NCBI GenBank assembly: GCA_902774815.1
Contig: CACYJV010000001.1
Span: 1 to 64,000, forward strand
Direction of reading: 5' to 3'
DNA from: an uncultured Prevotellaceae bacterium
GTDB lineage: Bacteria > Bacteroidota > Bacteroidia > Bacteroidales > Bacteroidaceae
Length of the DNA: 64,000 nt
A program made the translations under genes and the position numbers. The notes below the pieces were generated by a model, which was not told the origin of the DNA, ran no database searches, and was given only the letters and a program-made list of their open reading frames with translations. Below are positions 1-7,654 of this stretch, in pieces. How positions within the stretch are numbered: position 1 is the stretch's first letter; every line of letters begins with the position of its first letter.

Positions 1-2
1 AG

Positions 3-455
3 AGTCCTTGGTTCGCCCCTCACGTCATTGTCTATATGTTCGCATACGCCGTACTTGGTGCAGCTACGGTGATGGCCGTCTATCTGCTTTTCATCAAAAA
101 GAAAACAACGGAAAACACTAATCAGCCCATTGCTGATGAAGAATCAGACATCACCGATAATCTCGTCTATGTAGGCCTTGCCTTCCTTACCATTGGCATG
201 CTCTTCGGTGCTCTCTGGGCCAAGGAGGCATGGGGACACTACTGGTCGTGGGACCCCAAGGAGACGTGGGCGGCCATCACCTGGCTGTCCTATCTTGTCT
301 ATGTGCACTATCGTAACCTTCCACACCATCGTAAGCGCCTTGCTCTCTGGATACTCATCGTCTCTTTCGTCCTCTTGCAGATGTGCTGGTGGGGCATCAA
401 TTATCTGCCCTCTGCCCAAGGCTCCAGCGTACACACCTATAGCATGAGCGAATAG
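3..455 (+). CDS. ccsA: CcsA-type cytochrome c biogenesis protein, C-terminal part (5' end outside window)
   Basis: The reading frame is open to the left edge of the window, so only the last 150 or so residues are seen. They contain the tryptophan-rich haem-handling motif WGHYWSWDPKETW, which defines the CcmF/CcsA/ResC family, flanked by hydrophobic membrane segments and a conserved histidine in WFAPHVIVYM. The family acts in the inner membrane, presenting haem for covalent attachment to apocytochromes c in the periplasm (System II); this fits an anaerobe with c-type cytochromes such as NrfA. In Bacteroidales CcsA is often fused to or next to ResB, but that region is not visible here. The gene ends 15 bases before a strong hairpin at 471-502. 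The family call is firm; the exact partner and fusion state cannot be judged. Confidence 0.9.
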   Translation, partial: SPWFAPHVIVYMFAYAVLGAATVMAVYLLFIKKKTTENTNQPIADEESDITDNLVYVGLAFLTIGMLFGALWAKEAWGHYWSWDPKETWAAITWLSYLVYVHYRNLPHHRKRLALWILIVSFVLLQMCWWGINYLPSAQGSSVHTYSMSE

Positions 456-470
456 GGGGAAAAAGAGACA

Positions 471-502
471 ACGGGGAACTCTCAGAAATGGAAGTTCCCC
501 GT
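471..502 (+). terminator. Hairpin terminator after ccsA
   Basis: A perfect 10-bp stem (ACGGGGAACT / AGTTCCCCGT) with a 12-base loop lies just after the ccsA stop. The plus side runs into a T-rich stretch; on the minus strand a T-run also follows, so it could act in both directions. Confidence 0.6.
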
Positions 503-575
503 TTGTCTGTCCTTGGGCTTGCACCTGCAAACCAAAAGCAAAAGCGAAGGCCAAAAGCCATATTTTCTTGTTCAT
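476..575 (-). pseudogene. Signal-peptide remnant of a lost secreted protein
   Basis: From an ATG at 575 the minus strand encodes a textbook signal peptide: MNKKIW, then a hydrophobic LLAFAFAFGL core, then a VQAQ cleavage site. After about ten more codons it enters the ccsA terminator hairpin, and further reading is simply antisense to ccsA. A TACCCTTG element close to the Bacteroidota -7 consensus lies at 603-610. The start, export signal and terminator remain but no body is left, which suggests an internal deletion. It could instead be an expressed very short secreted peptide; nothing in the sequence separates the two. Confidence 0.35.
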
Positions 576-710
576 GAATCGTGCAATTTTCAAATTTGGG
601 TGCAAGGGTACAATAATTATTTCATTCCGGCAATCCCAATTAATGATGATTTTTAATTTTTGCAAGCCCCCACCCTGCCTTGGAGACAGACGGGACAGAG
701 GACAATTGGA

Positions 711-966
711 GGGCAGACACGGGAGTCTGCCCCTACACGAGGCCGAAAAAAAGAGTTGTCGTGCCGAAAGAATGGATTTTTTTGTTTCTATCTGTTTCTT
801 GGGGAGGCACATCAACCAATAAACAAAAACAAGAAAGCAGGCCTCCACGACAGGGACCTGCCTTCTTGATTTGGCGTTATCGTAGGGGCAGACTCCCGTG
901 TCTGCCCGTTGGGTTAGCCGTTGGGGCTGGGGCACTGTGCGGGCAGACACGGGGGGCTGCCCCTAC
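711..966. repeat. Three copies of a 26-bp palindromic REP-like repeat
   Basis: The stretch at 711-736 is the exact reverse complement of 882-907, and 941-966 is a near-identical third copy in the first orientation. Each is itself an inverted repeat (GGGCAGAC ... GTCTGCCC) ending in CTAC. The surrounding gap, 503-995, holds no convincing gene. An additional hairpin (CAAGAAAGCAGG / CCTGCCTTCTTG) sits between the first two copies. Confidence 0.8.
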
Positions 967-995
967 GTGTGGGTGCGAGTCATCTCTCCTTTACC

Positions 996-1141
996 CTCAC
1001 TTAACCACAACTTGGCTGGTGCCGAGTTTGTTCACGTTCGGGAGAACTCGAACAAGTTCAGTTCTGCACTCACTTAACCACAACTTGGCTAACGCCGAGT
1101 TTGTTCACGTTCGGGAGAACTGAAGCAAGCTTCGTTCTCCA
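996..1141. repeat. Two degenerate 73-bp copies of the aspA 3' end
   Basis: Two units of exactly 73 bp begin at 996 and 1069, each with CTCACTTAACCACAA. The third occurrence of this start, at 1142, is the real 3' end of aspA including its stop codon. The similarity continues about 40 bp into the gene (CGAG..TGTTC..TTCGGG). The copies carry a one-base loss that would break the aspA frame. They look like old tandem duplications of the gene end that have since decayed. Confidence 0.7.
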
Positions 1142-1142
1142 C

Positions 1143-2558
1143 TCACTTAACCACAAACTTGTGGCCGGCGAGCATGTTCTTCGGGTCGAGGGCCTCGTCG
1201 AGCTTCTCCTGCGTCATGATGCCCTTCTCGAGCACGATGTCGTAGACAGAACGATTGGTCTCGAGGGCTTCCTTGGCGACCTTCGTAGAGGTCTTGTAGC
1301 CGATGTAGGGGTTCAGGGCCGTGACGATGCCGATGGAGTTCTTCACCATCTCGTAGCAGCGCTCCTTGTTCACGGTGATGCCCAGGATGCACTCCTCGGT
1401 GAGGGTGTCGATGGCGTTCTTCAGCCACGTGAGGCTCTCGATGAGGGCTTCGGTGATGACGGGCTCCATGACGTTGAGCTGCAGCTGACCAGCCTCAGCG
1501 GCGAAGCTGACGGCGGTGTCGTTGCCGATGACCTTGAAGCAGACCTGGTTGACCACCTCGGGAATGACGGGGTTCACCTTGCCGGGCATGATGGACGAGC
1601 CGGGAGCCTTCGGGGGCAGGTTGATCTCGTTCAGACCGCAACGAGGACCGGATGCCATCAGGCGGAGGTCGTTACAGATCTTCGACAGCTTGACGGCCAG
1701 ACGCTTCAGGGCGCTGGAATAGCTGACGTAGGCACCGGTGTCGGGCGTAGCCTCAACGAGGTCGGCAGCCGAAACGAAGGCCTCGCCCGTGAGCTTCGAC
1801 AGGTTGGCGGCGCAGAGCTTGGCAAAGCCGGGAACGGCATTCAGGCCAGTACCGATGGCGGTGCCACCCATGTTGATCTCGTGCAGGAGCTTCACGTTGC
1901 GCTCGAGGTTGAGGATTTCCTCCTCGAGGTTGTTGGCATAGGCGTTGAACTCCTGACCGCTGGTCATGGGAACGGCATCCTGCAGCTGTGTGCGGCCCAT
2001 CTTGATGACGTCCTTGAACTCCTCGCCCTTGAAGCGCAGAGCCGAGATGAGGCCCGTCAGCGAAGCCACGAGGCTCTTGTTCATGCGGATGAGGGCCAGG
2101 CGGATGGTGGTGGGATAGACGTCGTTGGTGGACTGGCCGCAGTTGCAGTGGTCGTTGGGATAGCAATGCTGGTAGTCGCCCTTCTCGTAGCCCATGATCT
2201 CGAGGGCGCGGTTGGCGATGACCTCATTGGCATTCATGTTGACCGACGTGCCGGCACCACCCTGCATCATGTCGATGGGGAAGTTCTCGTGCCACTTGCC
2301 ATCGATGATCTCGCGGCAAGCCTGTGAGATGGCACCTGCAATCTCGTCGTTGATAACGCCCAGGGCGTGGTTGGTCTGCACGGCAGCCAGCTTCACGTAG
2401 GCGATGGCAATGACGTAGTCGGGATAGTCGCGCATCTTCTTGCGCGAGATGTGGTAGTTGTTGATACCGCGCTGAGTCTGCACGCCGTAGAGTGCATCAG
2501 CAGGAACTTTGAGTTCGCCCAGGAGGTCGGACTCGACTCTGAATTTCTTATCTTCCAT
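1143..2558 (-). CDS. aspA: Aspartate ammonia-lyase
   Basis: This cytoplasmic enzyme converts L-aspartate to fumarate and ammonia. The 471-residue protein has the full family length, the fumarase/aspartase signature GSSIMPGKVNP at residues 320-330 (the mobile substrate-binding loop with the catalytic serine), and the aspartase-like blocks MMQGGAGTSVNMNANE (about 97-112) and GQSTNDVYPT (141-150). These blocks favour aspartase over class II fumarase. It is the last gene of the run dcuB-ansB-porin-aspA, 258 bp after the porin, so it would consume aspartate released by asparaginase. The resulting fumarate can feed fumarate respiration. Downstream lie two decayed copies of its own 3' end. Confidence 0.93.
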   Translation of the reverse strand: MEDKKFRVESDLLGELKVPADALYGVQTQRGINNYHISRKKMRDYPDYVIAIAYVKLAAVQTNHALGVINDEIAGAISQACREIIDGKWHENFPIDMMQGGAGTSVNMNANEVIANRALEIMGYEKGDYQHCYPNDHCNCGQSTNDVYPTTIRLALIRMNKSLVASLTGLISALRFKGEEFKDVIKMGRTQLQDAVPMTSGQEFNAYANNLEEEILNLERNVKLLHEINMGGTAIGTGLNAVPGFAKLCAANLSKLTGEAFVSAADLVEATPDTGAYVSYSSALKRLAVKLSKICNDLRLMASGPRCGLNEINLPPKAPGSSIMPGKVNPVIPEVVNQVCFKVIGNDTAVSFAAEAGQLQLNVMEPVITEALIESLTWLKNAIDTLTEECILGITVNKERCYEMVKNSIGIVTALNPYIGYKTSTKVAKEALETNRSVYDIVLEKGIMTQEKLDEALDPKNMLAGHKFVVK

Positions 2559-2601
2559 ATTCTTTTATTGTTTGGGGGTGTTGAATTTTTATTTAATTTT
2601 T

Positions 2602-2805
2602 GGGGAAGTTAAGGAAGTTAAGGGAAGTTCTTTCTCCGCTATGCTACGAAAGCGGTAAAGCCGAGCGAAAGGACAATACTTTTTCTTCCTGAAAAACTTC
2701 TGAGAGGAATTCCAAGTAGCAGGGCAAATGTCTTTAACTTCTTTGACTTCTTTGACTTCTTTAACTTCATTAACTTCTTTAACTTCCTTAACTTCATTAA
2801 CTTCC
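2602..2805. repeat. Complementary short tandem repeats between porin and aspA
   Basis: At 2602-2630 the unit GAAGTTAAG is repeated, and at 2731-2805 an array of about nine-base units (CTTTAACTT / CTTTGACTT / CATTAACTT) follows. The two blocks are complementary, so a transcript crossing the gap could fold into a long imperfect stem. A small palindrome with CCGCTATG and AAAGCGG lies between them at 2636-2655. Such a structure could separate expression of aspA from the genes upstream; this is inference. Confidence 0.6.
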
Positions 2806-2816
2806 GAAAGCTTCAG

Positions 2817-4040
2817 TTAATAGCACTTGATGCGATACATGAAGCCAAGCTCGATGCGGTTGGTATTGTGGTCGTCGAGCCTGCACTTCTCGGAGTAGTT
2901 GTACTTGTGGCCGATGTAGGCGAGGAACACGCGGAAGTCCTGCGTCTTGTCGGGATAGTACTCGAGGGAGCCTGCCCAACCGAAGGACTTGCGGAAGTTC
3001 TTCATCATCTCGATGTTCTTGACAGAGGCCGTCTCGTAGGTGCCCTTGAGCATGAGGTTCCACTTCGGGGCAAACTGCCAGTTGAGCTTCGTAATGAAGG
3101 AGTTGTAGTTGACGTCCTTGAAGCGCACGTTCTGAACCAACTCGTCTTCGATCTCGACATCTGAGAGGTAGACGCTGGCACCCTCGCTGGAGGCGATGCC
3201 CAGGCGGTCCATGCCGTCCCAAGCACCCATATAGTCAACGTACCACTGGAGTTTCGGGAGGTTCAGGCGCTGACCGAGGATGAGCATCTGCGAGCTACGG
3301 CCTTCGGCCTGCTTCTGGGTTCCCCACGACCAGCGTGTCTGGAACTTGTCATTGAAGAACGAGCCGTTCCAGTTCAGGATGAACGTCAGGGGATGGTTGG
3401 CGGGACGGATGGGCTCAATCTCGTGGTTGGGACCGAGTGCCATGAGGAAGTTGCCATAGTCCTCGTTGAGCTGTCCGTTGTTGGCATTCGACACCTCGAC
3501 GGCAATCTCCTGCGTGGGCACGGGCTTGTAGCTGGCCACGACGCCTGCCATGAAGTTGTCCATGTTGTCGACCATGTCGGAGTACTGGTAGATGTACATG
3601 GGGTTCTCGTCGAACTCGAAGCCACCCCAGATCTGACACATCTTACCGCCCATGAGCGAGAGCTTGTCGTTCAGGTTGTAGCCAACCATCATAATGTCGG
3701 TGGCCTTGGCGAAGTTGTCCTCGCCCTTGGCGGCATTCGACTTGTTCATGCGGTGACGCAGGCGATAGAACAGCTTGTCGGTCAGGTTACCCTTGATTTC
3801 CAGACGCATCTGCTTGTTGGCAAAGTGCGTCGTCCACTCGCCGTCGTAGGCACTGGCCTGGGCTGAGGCAGCATAGTTGAAGTAGACGTTGAACATGTCG
3901 TTCTTCTTCTCGATCTTAGCCACACGCTCGGCCAACGACTGGTAGTCGCCATCTTGGCCACCCATACGGGTGTTGTTGCCCTGTGCGCTTGCCGTGAGAG
4001 CCACGGCAAGCATGAGGCAGGAAAGGATTACTTTATTCAT
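2817..4040 (-). CDS. Outer-membrane porin, PorO/PorP-like
   Basis: The 407-residue protein begins with a signal peptide (MNKVILSCLMLAVALTASAQ) and then shows the alternating aromatic and polar pattern of an outer-membrane beta barrel, ending in the aromatic-rich strand FMYRIKCY. Segments such as FYRLRHRMNKSN and GGKMCQIWGGFEFDENP resemble the phosphate-selective porin O/P family of Bacteroidota. A short coiled stretch (ESLAERVAKIEKKND-like, about residues 35-50) follows the signal peptide, as in trimeric porins of this group. It sits between asparaginase and aspartase, 33 bp after ansB, so passage of asparagine, aspartate or dicarboxylates is more likely than phosphate. The substrate is inferred from context only. 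Confidence 0.75.
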   Translation of the reverse strand: MNKVILSCLMLAVALTASAQGNNTRMGGQDGDYQSLAERVAKIEKKNDMFNVYFNYAASAQASAYDGEWTTHFANKQMRLEIKGNLTDKLFYRLRHRMNKSNAAKGEDNFAKATDIMMVGYNLNDKLSLMGGKMCQIWGGFEFDENPMYIYQYSDMVDNMDNFMAGVVASYKPVPTQEIAVEVSNANNGQLNEDYGNFLMALGPNHEIEPIRPANHPLTFILNWNGSFFNDKFQTRWSWGTQKQAEGRSSQMLILGQRLNLPKLQWYVDYMGAWDGMDRLGIASSEGASVYLSDVEIEDELVQNVRFKDVNYNSFITKLNWQFAPKWNLMLKGTYETASVKNIEMMKNFRKSFGWAGSLEYYPDKTQDFRVFLAYIGHKYNYSEKCRLDDHNTNRIELGFMYRIKCY

Positions 4041-4073
4041 TATATTGATAAGGTTTTTAAGGATTTCTGATGA

Positions 4074-5123
4074 TTAGTACTTGGCGAAGTATTCCTGGAT
4101 CTGCTTCCAGTCGTGCGTCTTCGTCAGGGCAAGCATGAGCAGCACGCGAGCCTTCTGGGGGTTGAGCGTCAGGGCAGCCACGAAGTGGTACTTCTCGTCG
4201 TCGACCTCGCCATTCAAACAGGTGGGACCTGTGGGGCAGCGGCTGGAACGAACGATGTTGATGCCTTTCTCGCGAGCCTTCAGGGCCACGTCGAACACGT
4301 CCTTATAGAAGTTGCCGTCGCCTACACCAGCCAGCACGATACCGTCGTAGTTAGCATCGACGAAGGCCTGCATGGGCAGGGGCGAGCAGTTGGCATAGCC
4401 ATAGACGATGCCCACCTTAGGCAGACGGTCGAGGTTGGTCACGTCGAACTCGCTCTTTGTGGTGTGCAGGTTCTGGATCTCGCGGTTGTAGATGGCTTCG
4501 CCATTGTAGACATAGCCCACCTTGCCGTAGTTGGCACTCTGGAAGGTGGCTACGTCGGTGGTGTGCAGCTTGATGACGTCCTTGGCATCGAGCAGCAGGT
4601 TGTTCATGCAGACCAGCACGCCACGGCCCTTCGATGCGGGACTTGCAGCAGCAGCCACACCGGCATAGAGGTTGCCAGGACCATCGGCACTGATGCCAGT
4701 GGAAGGACGCATGGAGCCAACGAGCACCACGGGCTTGTCGCTCTTGACGGTGAGGTTCAAGAAGTAGGCTGTCTCCTCCATGGTGTCGGTTCCGTGAGTA
4801 ACGACGACGCCATCGTAGCCTTCTTCATTCAGGAGTTGGTTGATGCGCTTGGAGAGCTTCAGCCAGACCTCGTCGTTCATGTCCTGTGAACCGATGTTGA
4901 CGAGCTGCTCGCCGCTGATGTCGGCCAGATAGAGCATCTGGGGAACGGCGTCGATGAGGGTCTGCACGCCCACCTGGCCTGCGCTGTAGGCTGAGGAAGT
5001 GGCCGACTGACTTACACCGGCGATGGTGCCGCCAGTGGCAATAATACGGATTTTTGGTTTGGCAACTACGTTGACAGAAACCAACAGTGCAATGAGCACC
5101 AGAATGTTACGCATTTGTTTCAT
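4074..5123 (-). CDS. ansB: Periplasmic type II L-asparaginase
   Basis: The enzyme hydrolyses L-asparagine to aspartate and ammonia. A signal peptide (MKQMRNILVLIALLVSVNVVA) places it in the periplasm, marking the type II form. Both catalytic blocks are intact: TGGTIAG at 30-36, with the nucleophilic threonine at 33, and HGTDTMEET at 110-118, with the second Thr-Asp pair at 112-113. The 349-residue length is normal. It is 66 bp downstream of dcuB and 33 bp upstream of the porin in a co-directional set. The neighbouring carrier and aspartase suggest asparagine catabolism tied to fumarate respiration. Whether glutamine is also used cannot be read from the sequence. Confidence 0.93.
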   Translation of the reverse strand: MKQMRNILVLIALLVSVNVVAKPKIRIIATGGTIAGVSQSATSSAYSAGQVGVQTLIDAVPQMLYLADISGEQLVNIGSQDMNDEVWLKLSKRINQLLNEEGYDGVVVTHGTDTMEETAYFLNLTVKSDKPVVLVGSMRPSTGISADGPGNLYAGVAAAASPASKGRGVLVCMNNLLLDAKDVIKLHTTDVATFQSANYGKVGYVYNGEAIYNREIQNLHTTKSEFDVTNLDRLPKVGIVYGYANCSPLPMQAFVDANYDGIVLAGVGDGNFYKDVFDVALKAREKGINIVRSSRCPTGPTCLNGEVDDEKYHFVAALTLNPQKARVLLMLALTKTHDWKQIQEYFAKY

Positions 5124-5189
5124 AATAGACAGATTTTTTAAGGGTTGATATTTGTAAAGTTAATAGTTTATAGTTGAGAGTTGAGAGTT

Positions 5190-6554
5190 CTAATAAAGGA
5201 ACGTGGTGATGAGATAGCCCACGCCAATGCTGACGAAAGTCGTGATGAAGCCTGAGAGCTGGAAGGAGTGGTTGAGCACGTACTTGCCGATGCGCGTGGT
5301 GCCCGTGGTGTCGAAGTTGATGGCAGCCACCTCAGTGGGATAGTTCGGGATGAAGAAGTAGCCATTGACGGCTGGGAACATGGCCACGAGTGCCAGGGGA
5401 GGGATGCCAAGGCCGATGCCCAGCGGATAGAGCGTGCGCACAGTGGCAGCCTGGGAGAACAGCATGATGGACATGATGAACAGGGCCACGGCAAACAGGA
5501 ACGGATACTGAGTGACGATGTCGGCAATGTGGCTGCGGAAGAACTCGAGGTTGCCGTTGAAGAAGGTGTCGCCCATCCAGGCAATACCGAAGATGCTGAC
5601 CATGGCATTCATGCCGGCACCGAAGATGTTGCCCTTGACGGCATCCTTCACGTCGGCCTTGCCGGCAATGAGAATCAGGGCTGCGATGGACATCATGATG
5701 ATCTCGATGGTATGGGGCATCGACAGGCGCTGCATCTCACCATCGACCATAAACGACGGACGCAGGGCAGGAACCGAGCCAAACAGCACCACCAGCACCA
5801 CACCCAGCAGGAATGACAGCACGGCGCGCTTGGCATACTTCTCACGCTTCTTCTGCTCGGCACTCATGGCGGGCTGATCCTGCGAGTTTTCATAGGTACT
5901 CTTTTCCGTGATGAGGCCCTCACGCAAGCGACGCTGGTATTCAGGATCGTCGACAAGTTCCTTGCCCACCCTGTTCTGCACGAATGCCGACACGAGGATG
6001 GCTATGAGCGAGGCAGGGATGCAGACAAGCAGGATGTCCTTCAGCTCGATGCCCTTGCCGCCCAGCAGGTCGGTGCTGATGACGGCTGCCGTGGCGGCCG
6101 ACATGGGGCTGCCCGTGATGCCCAGCGAGGCTGCTATCGTGGCTACCGTCATGGGACGCTCGGGACGGATCTTGTTGTCCTTGGCAATCTCAGAGATGAT
6201 GGGCAGCAGCGAGTACGACGTGTGGGCCGTGCCGGCAACAAGACAGAAGATCCATGTGGTGAGCGGACCATAATAAGTAATGCGTTCGGGATGCTTGTGC
6301 AGGAACTTCGAGGCCAGGCCCACAAGATAGTCCAAGCCGCCTGCGGCCTGCAGGGCTGCCGTGGCCGTGATGACGGCAACAATGATGAGCATCACGTCGA
6401 CAGGCACGTTGCCAGGACGCAGTCCAAAAAGGAAAACGAGAATGAACACGCCCACCATGCCGTAAATACCAAGGCCTATGCCCCCCACGCGGGCACCAAT
6501 GAAAATAAGTGCCAGCACGATGGCCAGTTGAATCAGAACCAGTGTAGTTACCAT
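5190..6554 (-). CDS. dcuB: Anaerobic C4-dicarboxylate transporter, DcuA/DcuB family
   Basis: This 454-residue inner-membrane protein with about 10-12 hydrophobic segments matches the Dcu family: IGARVGGIGLG near the N-terminus, AALQAAGGLDYLV (about 90), the AGTAHTSYSLLPIISEIA block and the ITGSPMSAA motif. Dcu carriers exchange succinate, fumarate, malate and aspartate under anaerobic conditions. The start at 6554 (MVTTLVLIQLAIV) was chosen because it begins the first membrane helix as in other Dcu proteins. The frame stays open upstream, but that extension would run through the promoter region. It is first in the operon and divergent from the AraC-type regulator. A or B subtype cannot be decided by eye. 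Confidence 0.88.
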   Translation of the reverse strand: MVTTLVLIQLAIVLALIFIGARVGGIGLGIYGMVGVFILVFLFGLRPGNVPVDVMLIIVAVITATAALQAAGGLDYLVGLASKFLHKHPERITYYGPLTTWIFCLVAGTAHTSYSLLPIISEIAKDNKIRPERPMTVATIAASLGITGSPMSAATAAVISTDLLGGKGIELKDILLVCIPASLIAILVSAFVQNRVGKELVDDPEYQRRLREGLITEKSTYENSQDQPAMSAEQKKREKYAKRAVLSFLLGVVLVVLFGSVPALRPSFMVDGEMQRLSMPHTIEIIMMSIAALILIAGKADVKDAVKGNIFGAGMNAMVSIFGIAWMGDTFFNGNLEFFRSHIADIVTQYPFLFAVALFIMSIMLFSQAATVRTLYPLGIGLGIPPLALVAMFPAVNGYFFIPNYPTEVAAINFDTTGTTRIGKYVLNHSFQLSGFITTFVSIGVGYLITTFLY

Positions 6555-6583
6555 AAGATTGTCAGATGTTATTAGGTTTACGG

Positions 6584-6706
6584 TTGCAAAATTAGGCAAT
6601 AATTCCAAGACTACATTTACAAATTGCAAACCTTTTTTTGCAAAATCCTGCACAGATTTGGATTTCTCGTTTTTAATTTGTAAATTTGCAAACTGAATTT
6701 GCAAAT
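6584..6706. promoter_or_regulatory. Divergent promoter region with five TTGCAAA boxes
   Basis: The 154-bp gap between dcuB and the regulator holds five copies of TTGCAAA (6584-6590, 6624-6630, 6638-6644, 6686-6692, 6699-6705). A good Bacteroidota promoter for the regulator is TTTG at 6657-6660, 20 bp, then TAAATTTG at 6681-6688. For dcuB a -7 candidate on the minus strand is TAATTTTG (6594-6587) without a clear -33. The boxes at 6686 and 6699 lie between the promoter and the start codon, where a bound regulator could repress its own gene. Confidence 0.55.
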
Positions 6707-6708
6707 CT

Positions 6709-7596
6709 ATGACCGCGCAGTTCTATAACCTTCAAGAAGTAAACGACTATTACCACATCAAGGAGACATTCGGCGCCATCATCTCCTGCCTGACAACCGA
6801 CCGCGACTTCATTACCCTGGCTCCGCCCGAAGGAATGTCGGTCAGTTGCTACAGCATCGTGCTCATCGTCGACGGAAGGCAGGATTATTTGGTCGACAAC
6901 GAACACATCGGGCTCGAGATGCACGACCTGATGATACTGCCGCCACATTGCCACATCACCTACACAGGCAACTCACAGGAGGTGAACGCCATCCACCTGC
7001 TGCTGGATGCCCAATACTACGACGAAATACTGGAAATGGACGACAACCTGCACATGCAGCTGCCGCATGAGGTGATACGCTCGCATGCCGTCTTCCATCT
7101 TGACGAGTCGAAGGCTGCCGAATTCTACGAACTCTTCCAACAAATACGGAAAGCCATCCGCCAGCCACATATTTATAAAGGTGAGATGCTGAAGCACTAC
7201 GTGCACGTGTGGCAGCTGTTCCTGGCCGAGATGATCTACGGCAGCCACATCGCCCCGCAGGACATCAAACACAAGGAAAACCTGTTCAAGATTTTCATTC
7301 ACCTAGCCACACGTAACTTCAGGAAGGAACGGCAAATCAAGTTCTATGCCGACCAGCTGAACATCACGCCCACATACCTCTCGCGCACGGTGAAAGAACT
7401 GTCGGGCAACACCGTCTATGGCTACCTGTCGTCATTCCTCTATAACGAAATTTGCAAAATGCTGAAAAGCACGGACATGACCATGAGCGACATAGCCGAT
7501 GAACTGAACTTCAACGACCAGTCGGCCTTGAGCAACTTCTTCAAACAAAAAAGCGGAATGACTCCCCTCGCCTATCGCAAGAGCAGGCGTAGATGA
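6709..7596 (+). CDS. AraC-family transcriptional regulator
   Basis: The 295-residue protein has an N-terminal sensor part (about 1-180) of cupin-like beta strands, for example LGLEMHDLMILPPHCHITYTG. An AraC-type DNA-binding domain with two helix-turn-helix units follows at about 195-295. The first unit contains FYADQLNITPTYLSRTVKEL; the second contains MSDIADELNFNDQSALSNFFKQ and ends GMTPLAYRKSRRR. It is transcribed away from dcuB with 154 bp between the start codons, the usual layout of a local activator or repressor of the neighbouring operon. The effector is probably a small molecule from the asparagine/aspartate/dicarboxylate pathway, which is inference. The start codon lies only about 20 bases after the predicted -7 element, giving a very short leader. 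Confidence 0.85.
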   Translation: MTAQFYNLQEVNDYYHIKETFGAIISCLTTDRDFITLAPPEGMSVSCYSIVLIVDGRQDYLVDNEHIGLEMHDLMILPPHCHITYTGNSQEVNAIHLLLDAQYYDEILEMDDNLHMQLPHEVIRSHAVFHLDESKAAEFYELFQQIRKAIRQPHIYKGEMLKHYVHVWQLFLAEMIYGSHIAPQDIKHKENLFKIFIHLATRNFRKERQIKFYADQLNITPTYLSRTVKELSGNTVYGYLSSFLYNEICKMLKSTDMTMSDIADELNFNDQSALSNFFKQKSGMTPLAYRKSRRR

Positions 7597-7654
7597 TCAC
7601 GAAAAAACGCTTCGCACCTACACCTGCCCTGTAAGCAAAGGATTCACATTTTTC

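Noticed and set aside
1101-2327. Long plus-strand frame of about 408 codons opposite aspA
   Set aside because: It is antisense to a highly conserved gene, its composition mirrors aspA codon bias, and no motif is recognisable. The same applies to long frames opposite sppA (34706-35944) and GH2 (23487-25019).
6555-6704. Longer N-terminus of DcuB
   Set aside because: It would cover the divergent promoter region and adds a non-conserved polar stretch before the first membrane helix.
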